Assembly (NCBI RefSeq): GCF_009823805.1
Contig: NZ_WUEK01000008.1
Coordinates: 62,001-126,000, forward strand
Direction: 5' to 3'
DNA from: Nocardioides flavescens
Lineage (GTDB): Bacteria > Actinomycetota > Actinomycetes > Propionibacteriales > Nocardioidaceae
Length of the DNA: 64,000 nt
The notes below the pieces were generated by a model. That model saw only the letters and a list, made by a program, of their open reading frames with translations, searched no databases and had not been told where the DNA came from. Shown piece by piece: positions 1 to 10,819 of this stretch (position 1 is its first letter; each line of letters starts with the position of its first letter). Position numbers and translations under genes: made by a program.

Positions 1-632
1 CGAGCCACTCGGTCGAGCTCGCGCGCCAGGCCGAGAAGGTCGGCGCCGACGGCCTGCTCCTCGTGGCGCCGTACTACAACAAGCCCAGCCAGGGCGGCAT
101 CCTCCACCACTTCACCAGCGTCGCGACCGCCACCGACGTGCCGGTGATGCTCTACGACGTGCCGAGCCGGGTCGGCACCACCATCGCCCTCGACACCTAC
201 GCCGCGGCCATCGAGCTCGAGCCCGTCGTGGCGGTCAAGGACGCCGTCGGCGACCTCGCGCGCGGGGTCCGGCTGCGCGAGATGGGCTACGCCGTCTACT
301 CCGGCGACGACGTCGCCAACCTCGCCTGGCTCGCTCACGGCGCCGCGGGCGTCGTCTCGGTCGTCGGCCACGTCGCCGGCGACGAGACCCGCGCGATGAT
401 CGACGCCTGGGACCGCGGCGACCACACCGAGGCGCTCGCCGTCTTCACCCGCCTGCTGCCCGCGATCGACGCCGTCATGGGCGTGGCCAACTACGGCGCG
501 ACCACCGCGAAGGCCGGGCTCGAGCTGCTCGGCGTCCTCGACAACCGCCGGGTCCGCGGCCCGCTCGTCCCGCTCGACGACGACGAGGTCGCCGCACTGC
601 GCGCCGGCCTGGAGGCCTCCGGCCTGCTCTGA
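1..632 (+). CDS. dapA: 4-hydroxy-tetrahydrodipicolinate synthase (DapA), 3' part
   Basis: The frame is open from the left edge (reading from base 3), so the 5' part lies outside the window. About 209 residues remain. DapA condenses pyruvate with aspartate semialdehyde in the lysine/diaminopimelate pathway in the cytosol. The visible part has APYYNKPSQGG, which contains the paired tyrosines of the family, then YDVPSR and VAVKDAVGD, where the lysine of VKD matches the Schiff-base lysine. YSGDD and the C-terminal helical region follow. The length fits the last two thirds of a roughly 290-residue enzyme. The internal GTG at 63 is not a start, because conserved sequence continues upstream of it. 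DapA homologues of other 2-oxo acids exist, but the KDAVGD and YSGDD motifs favour DapA. Confidence 0.9.
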   Translation, partial: SHSVELARQAEKVGADGLLLVAPYYNKPSQGGILHHFTSVATATDVPVMLYDVPSRVGTTIALDTYAAAIELEPVVAVKDAVGDLARGVRLREMGYAVYSGDDVANLAWLAHGAAGVVSVVGHVAGDETRAMIDAWDRGDHTEALAVFTRLLPAIDAVMGVANYGATTAKAGLELLGVLDNRRVRGPLVPLDDDEVAALRAGLEASGLL

Positions 633-651
633 GGGGTCTACCTCGGCGGGA

Positions 652-803
652 GTGGTTCCAGACAGGAATTCGTCCTTCCGCAACCACCGGGCAGGCGTGG
701 TTTCGAGACAGGACTTCGTCCTTCCTCGACCACCGGGGGTGCGTCTCCCGCTCGCCACCGGCGCCGGTGGTTGAGGAGGTCGTGCAACGACCGTCTCGAA
801 ACC
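652..803. repeat. Dispersed hairpin repeat, locus 1 (three units)
   Basis: Three units lie at 652-687, 697-733 and 765-803. Each has an outer arm GTGGTTTCGAGAC at one end and CTCAACCAC (or its variants) at the other, with a short inner stem-loop between. The inner stem is GGAC-TTC-GTCC in the second unit and GGTCGT-GCA-ACGACC in the third. The first unit has drifted (GGAATTCGTCC). The third unit is inverted relative to the first two. The same element occurs near 16.6, 46.9, 54.9 and 58.1 kb. No open frame here looks like a gene. Confidence 0.8.
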
Positions 804-1030
804 CCGGGCCCGCTTTCACACCAGTCACACGCGTCACAGGACGTGCGGTGACGCACCGACGTACGCCGGGTGGCGTCCCGCCGACGGGTCCGGAAACCGC
901 CGGATCTTCGGCCCTTCACAAAGATGGGAGGACGGCCTAGGGTCCTCGGGACGGAGGAGTGGATGCGCTCGGGCATCTGCCGTTGAGCGCGGCACTTCAA
1001 TCATCTCGGGATCGAAAGGAACCCTCTTCC
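804..1030 (+). promoter_or_regulatory. Promoter and untranslated leader of the M6 protease gene
   Basis: No gene is seen between 804 and 1030. A -10-like TAGGGT lies at 938-943, which would give a leader of roughly 80 nt before the GTG at 1031. A GTG at 959 is in frame with the protease, but it would add 24 residues ahead of a clean signal peptide, so it is probably not the start. AAAGGA at 1015-1020 is a suitable ribosome-binding site for 1031. Confidence 0.45.
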
Positions 1031-3457
1031 GTGAGGTTCAAGAACGCTGGGCTGTGCCTGGCACTCGTGGCGGGACTCGGTGCCACCAGCGCCGCAGTCG
1101 TGCCGGCGGAGGCGGTCAGTGCGGCCGACCACGCCATCAAGGCCAAGAAGGCCAAGACCAAGACCGACCCGGCCGTGAAGTCGGACGCGCTGCCCAACCC
1201 GCTCGCCGACAAGCAGGCGGAGATGCGGCAGGACGCGGTCGCCGACGTCATCAGCGGTGACAAGGCGGCGCGCAAGATCGCCGGCGCCGAGGTCGTCAAG
1301 GTCGGCAAGAAGCCCGGCCCGAACGGCCAGGGCGAGGTCGACCAGTACGTCCCGCTCGCCAACGAGAAGACCGACCGGGTCTTCACTCTGCTCGTGGAGT
1401 TCGGCAACCAGCGTCACCCGAACTTCCCCGACCAGGACACCGTCCCGGGGACGCCGGGCCCGTCGCGGTTCAACGGCCCGCTCTTCAACGAGATCCCCAA
1501 GCCCGCCGCGGACGACAACTCGACCGGCTGGCAGCCGAACTACAACAAGGCCTACTACAACAAGCTGTACTTCGGCACCGGCAGCAACGTCGAGTCGCTG
1601 AAGACCTACTACGAGAAGCAGTCCTCGGGCCGCTACTCCATCTCGGGCTCGGTCACCGACATCGTCAAGGTGCCCTACAACGAGGCGCGCTACGGCCGCT
1701 CGCTGAACGGCATCGTCGACGGTCGCCCGTGCACCGTGACCTCGAGTGCCTGCGCCAACGTGTGGGCCCTCATCACCGACGGCATGAACGCCTGGAACGC
1801 CAAGCAGAAGGCCGCCGGTCGCACCGACGCCCAGATCGCCGCGGACCTCGCGACCTACGACAAGCTGGACCGCTACGACTTCGACGGTGACGGCGACTTC
1901 AACGAGCCCGACGGCTACATCGACCGCTTCCAGATCGTCCACGCGGGCGGCGACGAGGCCGACGGCGACCCGTACCAGGGCGAGGACGCCATCTGGAGCC
2001 ACCGCTGGTACGCCAACTACCAGAACGAGGGCGTGACCGGTCCGTCGTTCAACAAGCTCGGCGGCAACCAGATCGGCAACTCCGGCATCTGGGTCGGCGA
2101 CTACACGGTCGGCCCCGAGAACGGCGGCCTGTCGGTGATCGCCCACGAGTACGGCCACGACCTCGGTCTGCCGGACCACTACGACACCCAGGCCTCGGGC
2201 GACAACCCGGTGAGCTGGTGGACGCTGATGGCGCAGAGCCGCCTCTCGGCGACCGGCGACCAGGGCCTCGGCACCCACCCGGGTGACCTCGGCGTGTGGG
2301 ACAAGCTGCAGCTCGGCTGGCTCGACTACGAGACCGTCGTCGCGGGCGACAAGCAGAAGATCGACCTCGGCCCCCACGAGTACAACTCCGCCAAGCCCCA
2401 GGGCGTCGCGGTCGTGCTGCCCGACAAGCAGGTCACCACGGACCTCATCGCTCCCGCCTCCGGCTCCAAGCAGTGGTGGAGCGGCCAGGGCGACAACTAC
2501 GACTCGTCCATGTCGCGCACGATCTCGGTGCCCGCGGCCGGCGGCACGCTGAGCCTCAAGGCGGCCTACAACATCGAGGAGGGCTACGACTACGCCTTCA
2601 TCGAGGTCGAGAGCCCCGCGGGCTCCGGCAACTGGGTCGCCCTCGACGAGTCGGCCCTCGACCCCGACGGCGCCGCCGGGATCGACGGCACCAGCCCGAC
2701 CTACAAGGCCGCCAGCTGGGACCTCGCGCCGTACGCCGGCAAGAACATCGGGCTCCGCGTCCGCTACGCCACCGACGGTGGCGTGCAGGGCAACGACCCC
2801 GACCTCGGCTGGGCGGGCATCTTCGTGGACGACATCAAGGTCGTCTCCGGCTCGCAGACGGTGTTCGAGGACGGCGCGGAGACCTCGCCCAACGGGTGGA
2901 CGCTCGACGGCTTCCAGTCGATCGGCTCCGGCTTCACCCAGGCCTACGACCAGTTCTACCTGGCGAGCTACCGCTCCTACACGAGCTACGACAAGTACCT
3001 CAAGACCGGGCCCTACAACTTCGGGTTCCCGGCCAAGCCGGACTTCGCCGAGAAGTTCCCCTACCAGGACGGCCTGCTCGTCAACTACTGGGACACCTCG
3101 TACGCCGACAACAACACGAGCGTGCACCCCGGTGGCGGTCTGGTGCTGCCGATCGACGCCAACCCCAAGGTGATGTACAACCTCGAGGGCGTGCCGTGGC
3201 GCGGTCGCATCCAGAACTACGACGCGCCGTTCTCCCTGCAGAAGTCGGACTCGTTCACGCTCCACGTGAACGGCAAGGCGAGCTACGTCCGCGGACAGAA
3301 CGCTCAGCCCCTGTTCGACGACACCAACCCCAACCGGTACTACGCGCCGTTCGCGGCCGCCGGTCTCGAGCGGGTCGGTGTGAAGGTCGCCGGTGCCGGC
3401 GTCCGCATCAAGGTGCTGAACCAGGGCAACAGCAGCATGACGATCCGCGTCTACTGA
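1031..3457 (+). CDS. Secreted M6-family metalloprotease (immune inhibitor A type)
   Basis: An 808-residue secreted zinc protease. A signal peptide (about residues 1-30) has a basic start, a hydrophobic core rich in A, L, V and G, and an AEA-type cleavage region, followed by a Lys/Ala-rich propeptide-like segment. The zinc site HEYGHDLGLPDH begins at about residue 372 and has the HExxHxxG form with a further His/Asp, as in immune inhibitor A (family M6). Before it, a segment with DGDGDFNEPDGYID may bind calcium. After it come MAM/jelly-roll-like regions with two GWAGIFVDD-type motifs, and an aromatic-rich C-terminal domain. The start at 1031 was chosen because AAAGGA lies about 10 nt upstream and it begins the signal peptide. 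It is a single-gene unit followed by a strong hairpin. It probably degrades extracellular proteins. The natural substrate cannot be read from the sequence. Confidence 0.9.
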   Translation: MRFKNAGLCLALVAGLGATSAAVVPAEAVSAADHAIKAKKAKTKTDPAVKSDALPNPLADKQAEMRQDAVADVISGDKAARKIAGAEVVKVGKKPGPNGQGEVDQYVPLANEKTDRVFTLLVEFGNQRHPNFPDQDTVPGTPGPSRFNGPLFNEIPKPAADDNSTGWQPNYNKAYYNKLYFGTGSNVESLKTYYEKQSSGRYSISGSVTDIVKVPYNEARYGRSLNGIVDGRPCTVTSSACANVWALITDGMNAWNAKQKAAGRTDAQIAADLATYDKLDRYDFDGDGDFNEPDGYIDRFQIVHAGGDEADGDPYQGEDAIWSHRWYANYQNEGVTGPSFNKLGGNQIGNSGIWVGDYTVGPENGGLSVIAHEYGHDLGLPDHYDTQASGDNPVSWWTLMAQSRLSATGDQGLGTHPGDLGVWDKLQLGWLDYETVVAGDKQKIDLGPHEYNSAKPQGVAVVLPDKQVTTDLIAPASGSKQWWSGQGDNYDSSMSRTISVPAAGGTLSLKAAYNIEEGYDYAFIEVESPAGSGNWVALDESALDPDGAAGIDGTSPTYKAASWDLAPYAGKNIGLRVRYATDGGVQGNDPDLGWAGIFVDDIKVVSGSQTVFEDGAETSPNGWTLDGFQSIGSGFTQAYDQFYLASYRSYTSYDKYLKTGPYNFGFPAKPDFAEKFPYQDGLLVNYWDTSYADNNTSVHPGGGLVLPIDANPKVMYNLEGVPWRGRIQNYDAPFSLQKSDSFTLHVNGKASYVRGQNAQPLFDDTNPNRYYAPFAAAGLERVGVKVAGAGVRIKVLNQGNSSMTIRVY

Positions 3458-3497
3458 GGCAGGTCCTGACGCAGGTCTGACGCAGGTCTGAACAGGA

Positions 3498-3525
3498 GGG
3501 GCCGGGAGCGAGAGCTCCCGGCCCC
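3498..3525 (+). terminator. Rho-independent-type hairpin after the M6 protease gene
   Basis: A perfect 12-bp stem (GGGGCCGGGAGC with its complement) around the tetraloop GAGA at 3510-3513, 40 nt after the stop codon. It is followed by TTCGTCG rather than a T-run, as is usual in very GC-rich genomes. Just before it, GACGCAGGTCT is repeated twice (about 3468-3490). The hairpin may also serve the converging lipoprotein gene. Confidence 0.75.
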
Positions 3526-3554
3526 TTCGTCGTCCCGGCCCGTCCCTGCCCGTC

Positions 3555-3983
3555 TCAGTCGGCGACGCTCAGGTCGGTCACCTGGAGCGGCACGGGCTCA
3601 CCGGGGCCGGGGTCGCTGCCCTTCACCGCGGTGCCGGTGACCGTGACCTGGGTGCCGGGCTCCAGATCGACGCCAACCAGGAGCCACTTCACGCCATTGG
3701 TGTCCGTCAGCAGGACTCCTGCCGGCTCGACGGAGACGACGCCGCTCAGCCGCACCTTGGTGAAGCCGTCCGACGGCGAGCTGGGCGGTGCGGTCGGCGG
3801 TGCGAGCGTGGGGAGCGTCGGTGGGGGAGTGGGGTCGGAGGAGGTGCTCACGTCGGCAGAGGTGCCCGCCGGAGCGTCCCGGTCACCGCAGCCGGCGGCG
3901 CCCAGGCCGACGCCGAGGACGGCGCCCACCAGCAGAGGGGACAGCAGCGGGGACAGGACGGTGGTGCGGACCCGAGACGTCAT
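3555..3983 (-). CDS. Small predicted lipoprotein
   Basis: A 142-residue protein with an N-terminal basic and hydrophobic stretch ending in the lipobox LGAAGC, so it is probably lipidated and anchored on the outer face of the membrane. A Thr/Ser/Pro-rich linker (about residues 35-65) follows. The C-terminal part is a compact beta-rich region with VRLSGVVSVEPAG and TQVTVTGTAVKG, which resembles a small OB-fold domain. That is inferred from pattern only. It is divergent from ftsK across a 91-nt gap. No function can be assigned. Confidence 0.6.
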   Translation of the reverse strand: MTSRVRTTVLSPLLSPLLVGAVLGVGLGAAGCGDRDAPAGTSADVSTSSDPTPPPTLPTLAPPTAPPSSPSDGFTKVRLSGVVSVEPAGVLLTDTNGVKWLLVGVDLEPGTQVTVTGTAVKGSDPGPGEPVPLQVTDLSVAD

Positions 3984-4062
3984 GCCGGTCCGACGTAGGA
4001 CGGGCCGCCGCGGCTCCCGACACGCACTCGTGAGGTTCGTGTGACTGGAGTGACTGAGGGCC

Positions 4063-4068
4063 TAAGTT
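4063..4068 (+). promoter_or_regulatory. -10 box of a leaderless ftsK promoter
   Basis: TAAGTT followed by six bases (GGGACC) and the ATG at 4075. This spacing puts the transcription start on or next to the start codon. There is no purine-rich ribosome-binding site at the usual distance. Confidence 0.5.
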
Positions 4069-4074
4069 GGGACC

Positions 4075-6866
4075 ATGGCGACCCGTACGTCTTCCCCGGC
4101 GGGTTCGCGCAGTGGCGGCACCTCCTCGTCGAAGGCCTCCGGGCCCCCCGGCAAGGACCGTTCCGACACTGCTCGAGCCCGCAGCACGCGTTCCACCAGC
4201 CGCACCACGCGCGCCGCGAGCCCGGCTGCCCGTGCGCGCGCGACCGGCCCCACGCGCAAGACGGCGGCCAAGGGCGCCGCGAAGAAGACGACCGCCAAGA
4301 AGTCCACCGCGCGCCGCAGCCCGGCCACCCGCCCGGCGCCGCGTGCGGTGCGCACCGGCCGCGGACCGATCGCGCGGCTCTTCGACCTCGTGCTGCGCGG
4401 TCTGGTGCAGGTGTGGCTCGGCGTCGCCCACGGCGTCGGTGCCGTGGCCCGCGGCATCGGCCACGGCGCGCGCGAGCTCGACCCCGAGCACCGCCGCGAC
4501 GGTGTGGGGCTCTTCGTGCTCGCGGTGGCCCTCGTCAGCGCCGCGGCCGTGTGGTTCCAGCTCGGCGGCCCCGTCATGGGTGCGGTCCGCGTCGCCGTCA
4601 CCGGCACCGTCGGCACCGTCGGGTGGCTCGTCCCGCTCGCGCTCGCCGTCGTCGGCTGGCGCAACCTGCGCGACCCGATCCACAACGGCCCGGCCGGCCG
4701 TCAGGTCATCGGCTGGGGCGCGCTGGCCCTCGGTGCGCTCGGCACGGTCCACATCGCCCAGGGCAACCCGCAGCCCGTCCGCGGCGACGCCGGACCGCTG
4801 CGCGAGGGTGGCGGCGCCATCGGCTACGTCACGTCCTCGCTGCTGCTCGACCTGCTCCGCACGCCGTACGTCGTCGTGCCGGTACTGCTGCTCGTCGCGT
4901 TCTTCGGCGTGCTGGTCATCACCGGCACCCCGCTCTACCAGGTGCCGGCGCGCCTCGCCGAGATCCGCGACCGCGCGCTGGGCCGTCACCACGACGACCA
5001 CGACGGCTACGACGGTGACGGCTACGACGACGAGATGACCGAGGCGCTCAAGCCGAAGGGTCGCAACCGCCGCCAGGAGCGCGACCTCGACGAGATCGAC
5101 CCGCTCATGGGCGACCCGGCGTACGACACGCCGATCCTCGAGGACCGCGAGATGAAGAAGCGCCGCAAGCGGCGCGACACCACCGCCGAGGACACCCAGC
5201 CCTCGGCCGCCTCGCTGCCTGTGGTCGAGGAGCCCTCGATCGACGCCTGGGTCGACCCGGAGCCGGCCGCGACCCCGGTGCCGGTGGCGATGCCGGTCGC
5301 GATGCCGGTCGCCGAGGTCGAGGACACCAGCGCCGAGCTCGAGCCGCCGCCGCACACGCCGCTGCCCGACCGCGTCGAGCAGCTCGCCCTCTCGGGCGAC
5401 GTCGTCTACCACCTGCCGAAGAACGAGCTGCTCAAGCCCGGCTCGGTGCACAAGGCGAAGTCGAAGGCCTCCGACGAGATCGTCGACCGGCTCACGACCG
5501 TGCTCGACGAGTTCGGCATCGACGCCCAGGTCACCGGTTACACCCGCGGCCCGACGGTCACCCGCTACGAGGTCGAGCTCGGCTCGGCGGTGAAGGTCGA
5601 GAAGGTCACCGCGCTGTCGAAGAACATCTCCTACGCCGTCGCCTCGGCCGACGTCCGCATCCTCAGCCCGATCCCCGGCAAGTCTGCGATCGGCATCGAG
5701 ATCCCCAACCTCGACAAGGAGATCGTCTCCCTCGGCGACGTGCTCCGCTCGGGCACGGCCCGCTCCGACCACCACCCGATGGTCGCCGGGCTCGGCAAGG
5801 ACGTCGAGGGCGGTTTCGTGGTCGCCAACCTCGCGAAGATGCCGCACCTGCTGGTGGCCGGCGCCACCGGCTCGGGCAAGTCGTCGTTCATCAACTCGAT
5901 GATCACCTCGGTGCTCATGCGGGCCACGCCCGACGAGGTGCGGATGATCATGGTCGACCCCAAGCGGGTCGAGCTCAACGCCTACGAGGGCGTGCCCCAC
6001 CTGATCACCCCGATCATCACCAACCCCAAGAAGGCCGCCGAGGCGCTCGCCTGGGTCGTGCGCGAGATGGACATGCGCTACGACGACCTGGCGAACTTCG
6101 GGTTCCGCCACATCGACGACTTCAACAAGGCGGTGCGGGCCGGCAAGGTGCAGGTGCCGCCGGGCAGCGAGCGCGAGCTCTCGCCGTACCCCTACCTGCT
6201 GGTCATCGTCGACGAGCTCGCCGACCTCATGATGGTCGCCCCGCGCGACGTCGAGGACGCCGTCGTGCGCATCACCCAGCTCGCGCGCGCCGCGGGCATC
6301 CACCTGGTGCTCGCGACCCAGCGACCCTCCGTCGACGTCGTGACCGGTCTCATCAAGGCCAACGTGCCGTCGCGCCTGGCCTTTGCCACCTCCTCGCTCG
6401 CCGACAGCCGCGTCATCCTCGACCAGCCCGGCGCGGAGAAGCTGGTCGGCCAGGGCGACGGGCTGTTCCTGCCGATGGGTGCCTCGAAGCCGATCCGCGT
6501 GCAGGGCTCGTGGGTGACCGAGGCCGAGATCGCCGCGGTCGTGCAGTTCACCAAGACCCAGCTCGAGCCGACGTACCGCGAGGACGTCACCGCGCCCGCC
6601 GCCAGCAAGCGCGAGCTCGACGACGACATCGGTGACGACCTCGAGCTGGTCATCCAGGCCGTCGAGCTCGTCGTGTCGACGCAGTTCGGGTCGACCTCGA
6701 TGCTGCAGCGCAAGCTGCGCGTCGGCTTCGCCAAGGCGGGCCGGCTGATGGACATCCTCGAGAGCCGTGGCGTGGTCGGACCCAGTGAGGGGTCCAAGGC
6801 GCGTGACGTGCTGGTCAAGCCCGACGAGGTGGACGCCGTGATCATGACGCTGCAAGGGGAGCTGTG

Positions 6867-6867
<1 letters not shown>
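4075..6867 (+). CDS. ftsK: DNA translocase FtsK
   Basis: A 930-residue septal DNA pump that moves chromosome ends through the closing septum and activates dimer resolution. Residues 1-90 are rich in Ala, Lys, Arg and Thr. About four membrane segments lie between residues 145 and 290. An acidic and proline-rich linker runs to about residue 440. The motor contains Walker A GATGSGKS at about 596-603, a Walker B-like [13 protein letters not shown] near 706-718, and [13 protein letters not shown]. The last 75 residues are the winged-helix gamma domain ([20 protein letters not shown]) that reads KOPS sites. The length is typical for actinobacteria. The start is supported by the -10 box 6 nt upstream. 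It overlaps the next gene and probably forms an operon with it. Confidence 0.96.
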
Positions 6868-8636
<1,769 letters not shown>

Positions 8637-8665
8637 TTGCGCGCCCGCCTGCGATACTCGACCGA

Positions 8666-10048
8666 GTGAGTCAGCTGTCGGTCGCCCTCGTCACCCTCGG
8701 GTGCGCACGCAACGAGGTCGACTCCGAGGAGCTCGCCGGGCGGCTCGCCGCCGACGGGTTCCGGCTGGTCGAGGATCCCGCCGAGGCCGACACGGTCCTG
8801 GTCAACACCTGCGGCTTCGTCGAGCAGGCCAAGAAGGACTCCGTCGACGCGCTGCTCGAGGCCGCCGACCTCAAGACCGGTGACGGGTCCGGGCCGAGCT
8901 CGGTCGTGGCGGTCGGCTGCATGGCCGAGCGGTACGGCGCCGAGCTGGCCGACTCGCTGCCCGAGGCCGACGCGGTGCTCGGCTTCGACGACTACCCCGA
9001 CATCGGGGCCCGGCTGCGCGCGATCGTGGCGGGGGAGCAGCACACGCCGCACGTGCCCGCCGACCGCCGCAAGCTCCTGCCGATCTCGCCGGTGGACCGG
9101 CAGGCGGCGCGAGAAGCGGAGCGGCCGCCCGTCCCCGAGCAGGTCCGCTCGCGGCTGACCACCGGTCCGACCGCGCCGCTCAAGCTCGCCTCGGGCTGCG
9201 ACCGGCGCTGCACCTTCTGCGCGATCCCGGCGTTCCGTGGCTCCTTCGTGAGCCGGCGCCCTCACGACGTGCTCGCCGAGGCCGGCTGGCTCGCCGCCGA
9301 CGGGGTCAAGGAGCTGTTCCTCGTCTCCGAGAACTCCACCTCCTACGGCAAGGACCTCGGCGACCTGCGCCTGCTCGAGACGCTGCTGCCCGAGCTCGCG
9401 GCCGTCGAGGGCGTCGAGCGGGTGCGCGTGTCCTACCTGCAGCCCGCCGAGCTGCGGCCCGGCCTGCTCGAGGCCATCGCCTCGACGCCCGGCGTCGCGC
9501 CGTACTACGACCTGTCCTTCCAGCACGCCAGCAACGCCGTGCTGCGCCGGATGCGGCGCTTCGGCGACCCCGAGAGCTTCCTGGGGCTGCTCGAGCGCAT
9601 CCGCACGCTCGCACCGACGGCCGGCATCCGCTCCAACGTCATCGTCGGCTTCCCCGGCGAGACCGAGGCCGACTTCGAGACGCTGTGCGACTTCCTGGTC
9701 GACGCGTGCCTCGACGTGGTCGGCGTCTTCGGCTACTCCGACGAGGACGGCACCGAGGCCGCGTCGTACGACGACAAGCTGGGCGACGACGAGATCCGCG
9801 CCCGCGTGGCCCACCTGGGCGACCTCGTCGAGGAGCTCACCAGCCAGCGCGCCGAGGAGCGGGTCGGCGAGGTCGTCGACGTGCTCGTCGAGGAGGTCAC
9901 CGACGTGGCGGTCTACGGCCGCGCGGCGTTCCAGGGCCCCGATGTCGACGGCACCACCGAGCTGATCCGCAGGGCCGAGGTCGGTGACGTCGTGCGCGCC
10001 CGGGTGATCGCGTCCGAGGGTGTCGACCTCGTGGCGGCGCCGCTGTGA
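8666..10048 (+). CDS. rimO: Ribosomal protein S12 methylthiotransferase RimO
   Basis: A 460-residue radical-SAM methylthiotransferase that modifies an aspartate of ribosomal protein S12. The N-terminal UPF0004 domain has three cysteines for the auxiliary cluster ([33 protein letters not shown]). The radical-SAM cluster motif [11 protein letters not shown] has the CxxxCxxC form. The C-terminal TRAM region carries [14 protein letters not shown]. The RimO subfamily is preferred over MiaB because of [10 protein letters not shown] and the pgsA/ftsK neighbourhood. The GTG at 8666 was chosen because the protein then begins [24 protein letters not shown] at 8653-8658 ends 7 nt before it, consistent with a leaderless start. 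It overlaps pgsA by 4 nt. Confidence 0.93.
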   Translation: MSQLSVALVTLGCARNEVDSEELAGRLAADGFRLVEDPAEADTVLVNTCGFVEQAKKDSVDALLEAADLKTGDGSGPSSVVAVGCMAERYGAELADSLPEADAVLGFDDYPDIGARLRAIVAGEQHTPHVPADRRKLLPISPVDRQAAREAERPPVPEQVRSRLTTGPTAPLKLASGCDRRCTFCAIPAFRGSFVSRRPHDVLAEAGWLAADGVKELFLVSENSTSYGKDLGDLRLLETLLPELAAVEGVERVRVSYLQPAELRPGLLEAIASTPGVAPYYDLSFQHASNAVLRRMRRFGDPESFLGLLERIRTLAPTAGIRSNVIVGFPGETEADFETLCDFLVDACLDVVGVFGYSDEDGTEAASYDDKLGDDEIRARVAHLGDLVEELTSQRAEERVGEVVDVLVEEVTDVAVYGRAAFQGPDVDGTTELIRRAEVGDVVRARVIASEGVDLVAAPL

Positions 10049-10686
10049 GCCAGGATCCCGTGCAGCCGCCTGCGCCGACCCCGGTGAGCAACTTCAACCT
10101 GCCCAACCTGCTCACGACCCTGCGCATCGTGCTGGTGCCGTTCTTCGGCGCCGCGCTGCTCGTCGACGGCGGCGACTCGGCGGTGTGGCGCACGGTGGCC
10201 TACGTGATCTTCGCGGTCGCCATGATCACCGACAAGATCGACGGCGACATCGCCCGCGCACGCGGCCTGGTCACCGACTTCGGCAAGATCGCCGACCCGA
10301 TCGCCGACAAGGCGATGACCGGCATGGCCTTCGTCGGCCTCTCGGTCATCGGCGACATCTGGTGGTGGGTCACGATCGTGGTGCTGATCCGGGAGTGGTC
10401 GGTGACGCTGCTGCGCTTGTCGGTGCTGCGTCGCATGGTCATCGCCGCCGACCAGCTCGGCAAGCTCAAGACCACCCTGCAGGTCGTCGCCCTCGGCGGC
10501 CTGGTCCTGCCGATGCGCGACCCCGACCTGCCCGGCTGGCTGCAGACCCCCGGCGACGTCCTCTTCTACGTCGCCCAGGTCTGCCTCGCCCTCGCCGTCG
10601 TGCTCACGATCGTCAGCGGCGCGCAGTTCTTCTGGCGGGTCTGGACCGAGCGTCACCAGCTCACCTCCGCCGCACCGTCGCGCTGA
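10045..10686 (+). CDS. pgsA: CDP-diacylglycerol-glycerol-3-phosphate 3-phosphatidyltransferase
   Basis: A 213-residue integral membrane enzyme that makes phosphatidylglycerol phosphate from CDP-diacylglycerol. It carries the complete CDP-alcohol phosphotransferase signature: DKIDGDIAR, then eight residues, then GKIADPIAD (D-x2-DG-x2-AR-x8-G-x3-D-x3-D). Several hydrophobic segments surround it. The GTG start overlaps the rimO stop by 4 nt, so the two genes are translationally coupled. The pairing with rimO is common in actinobacteria. Among paralogues, phosphatidylinositol-phosphate synthase is possible but less likely, given this neighbourhood and the [18 protein letters not shown] start typical of PgsA. 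Confidence 0.92.
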   Translation: MSQDPVQPPAPTPVSNFNLPNLLTTLRIVLVPFFGAALLVDGGDSAVWRTVAYVIFAVAMITDKIDGDIARARGLVTDFGKIADPIADKAMTGMAFVGLSVIGDIWWWVTIVVLIREWSVTLLRLSVLRRMVIAADQLGKLKTTLQVVALGGLVLPMRDPDLPGWLQTPGDVLFYVAQVCLALAVVLTIVSGAQFFWRVWTERHQLTSAAPSR

Positions 10687-10715
10687 GGCGGGGACGGCCA
10701 CGAGGCTCCGGGCCT

Positions 10716-10765
10716 CGACAGTCGAGGATCGCAGCCCCGCTGGTGACTGCAGTCCTCGACTGTCG
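10716..10765. terminator. Long imperfect hairpin after pgsA
   Basis: Arms of 19 bp (10716-10734 and 10747-10765) match at 17 positions and include 13 uninterrupted pairs (CGACAGTCGAGGA with its complement). The loop is 12 nt. Each arm is itself nearly palindromic (CCTCGAC-A-GTCGAGG at 10713-10727). It lies 30 nt after the pgsA stop and ends 11 nt before the -10 box of the next gene, so it is either the operon terminator or an operator-like repeat. Confidence 0.55.
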
Positions 10766-10776
10766 GCGGACGGGGT

Positions 10777-10782
10777 TAGGGT
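10777..10782 (+). promoter_or_regulatory. -10 box before the secreted nuclease gene
   Basis: TAGGGT about 37 nt before the GTG at 10820. Unlike many genes in this window, this one would have a short leader, and a GGGAG ribosome-binding site lies about 10 nt before its start. Confidence 0.45.
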
Positions 10783-10819
10783 CGGCCCGACCACGTCACA
10801 CACTCTCGGGAGCTCCATC

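Noticed and set aside
652..803. Short frames running through the repeat units (VVEEGR and VSKP type peptides)
   Set aside because: They follow the repeat sequence, appear at every locus in several frames and have no start signals.
3883..6855. A 990-codon open frame antisense to ftsK, and similar frames opposite lhr, the M6 protease and the sulfite reductase
   Set aside because: High third-position GC leaves the opposite strand free of stops. The products are Arg/Val/Gly-rich without family motifs, whereas the sense frames carry clear domains.
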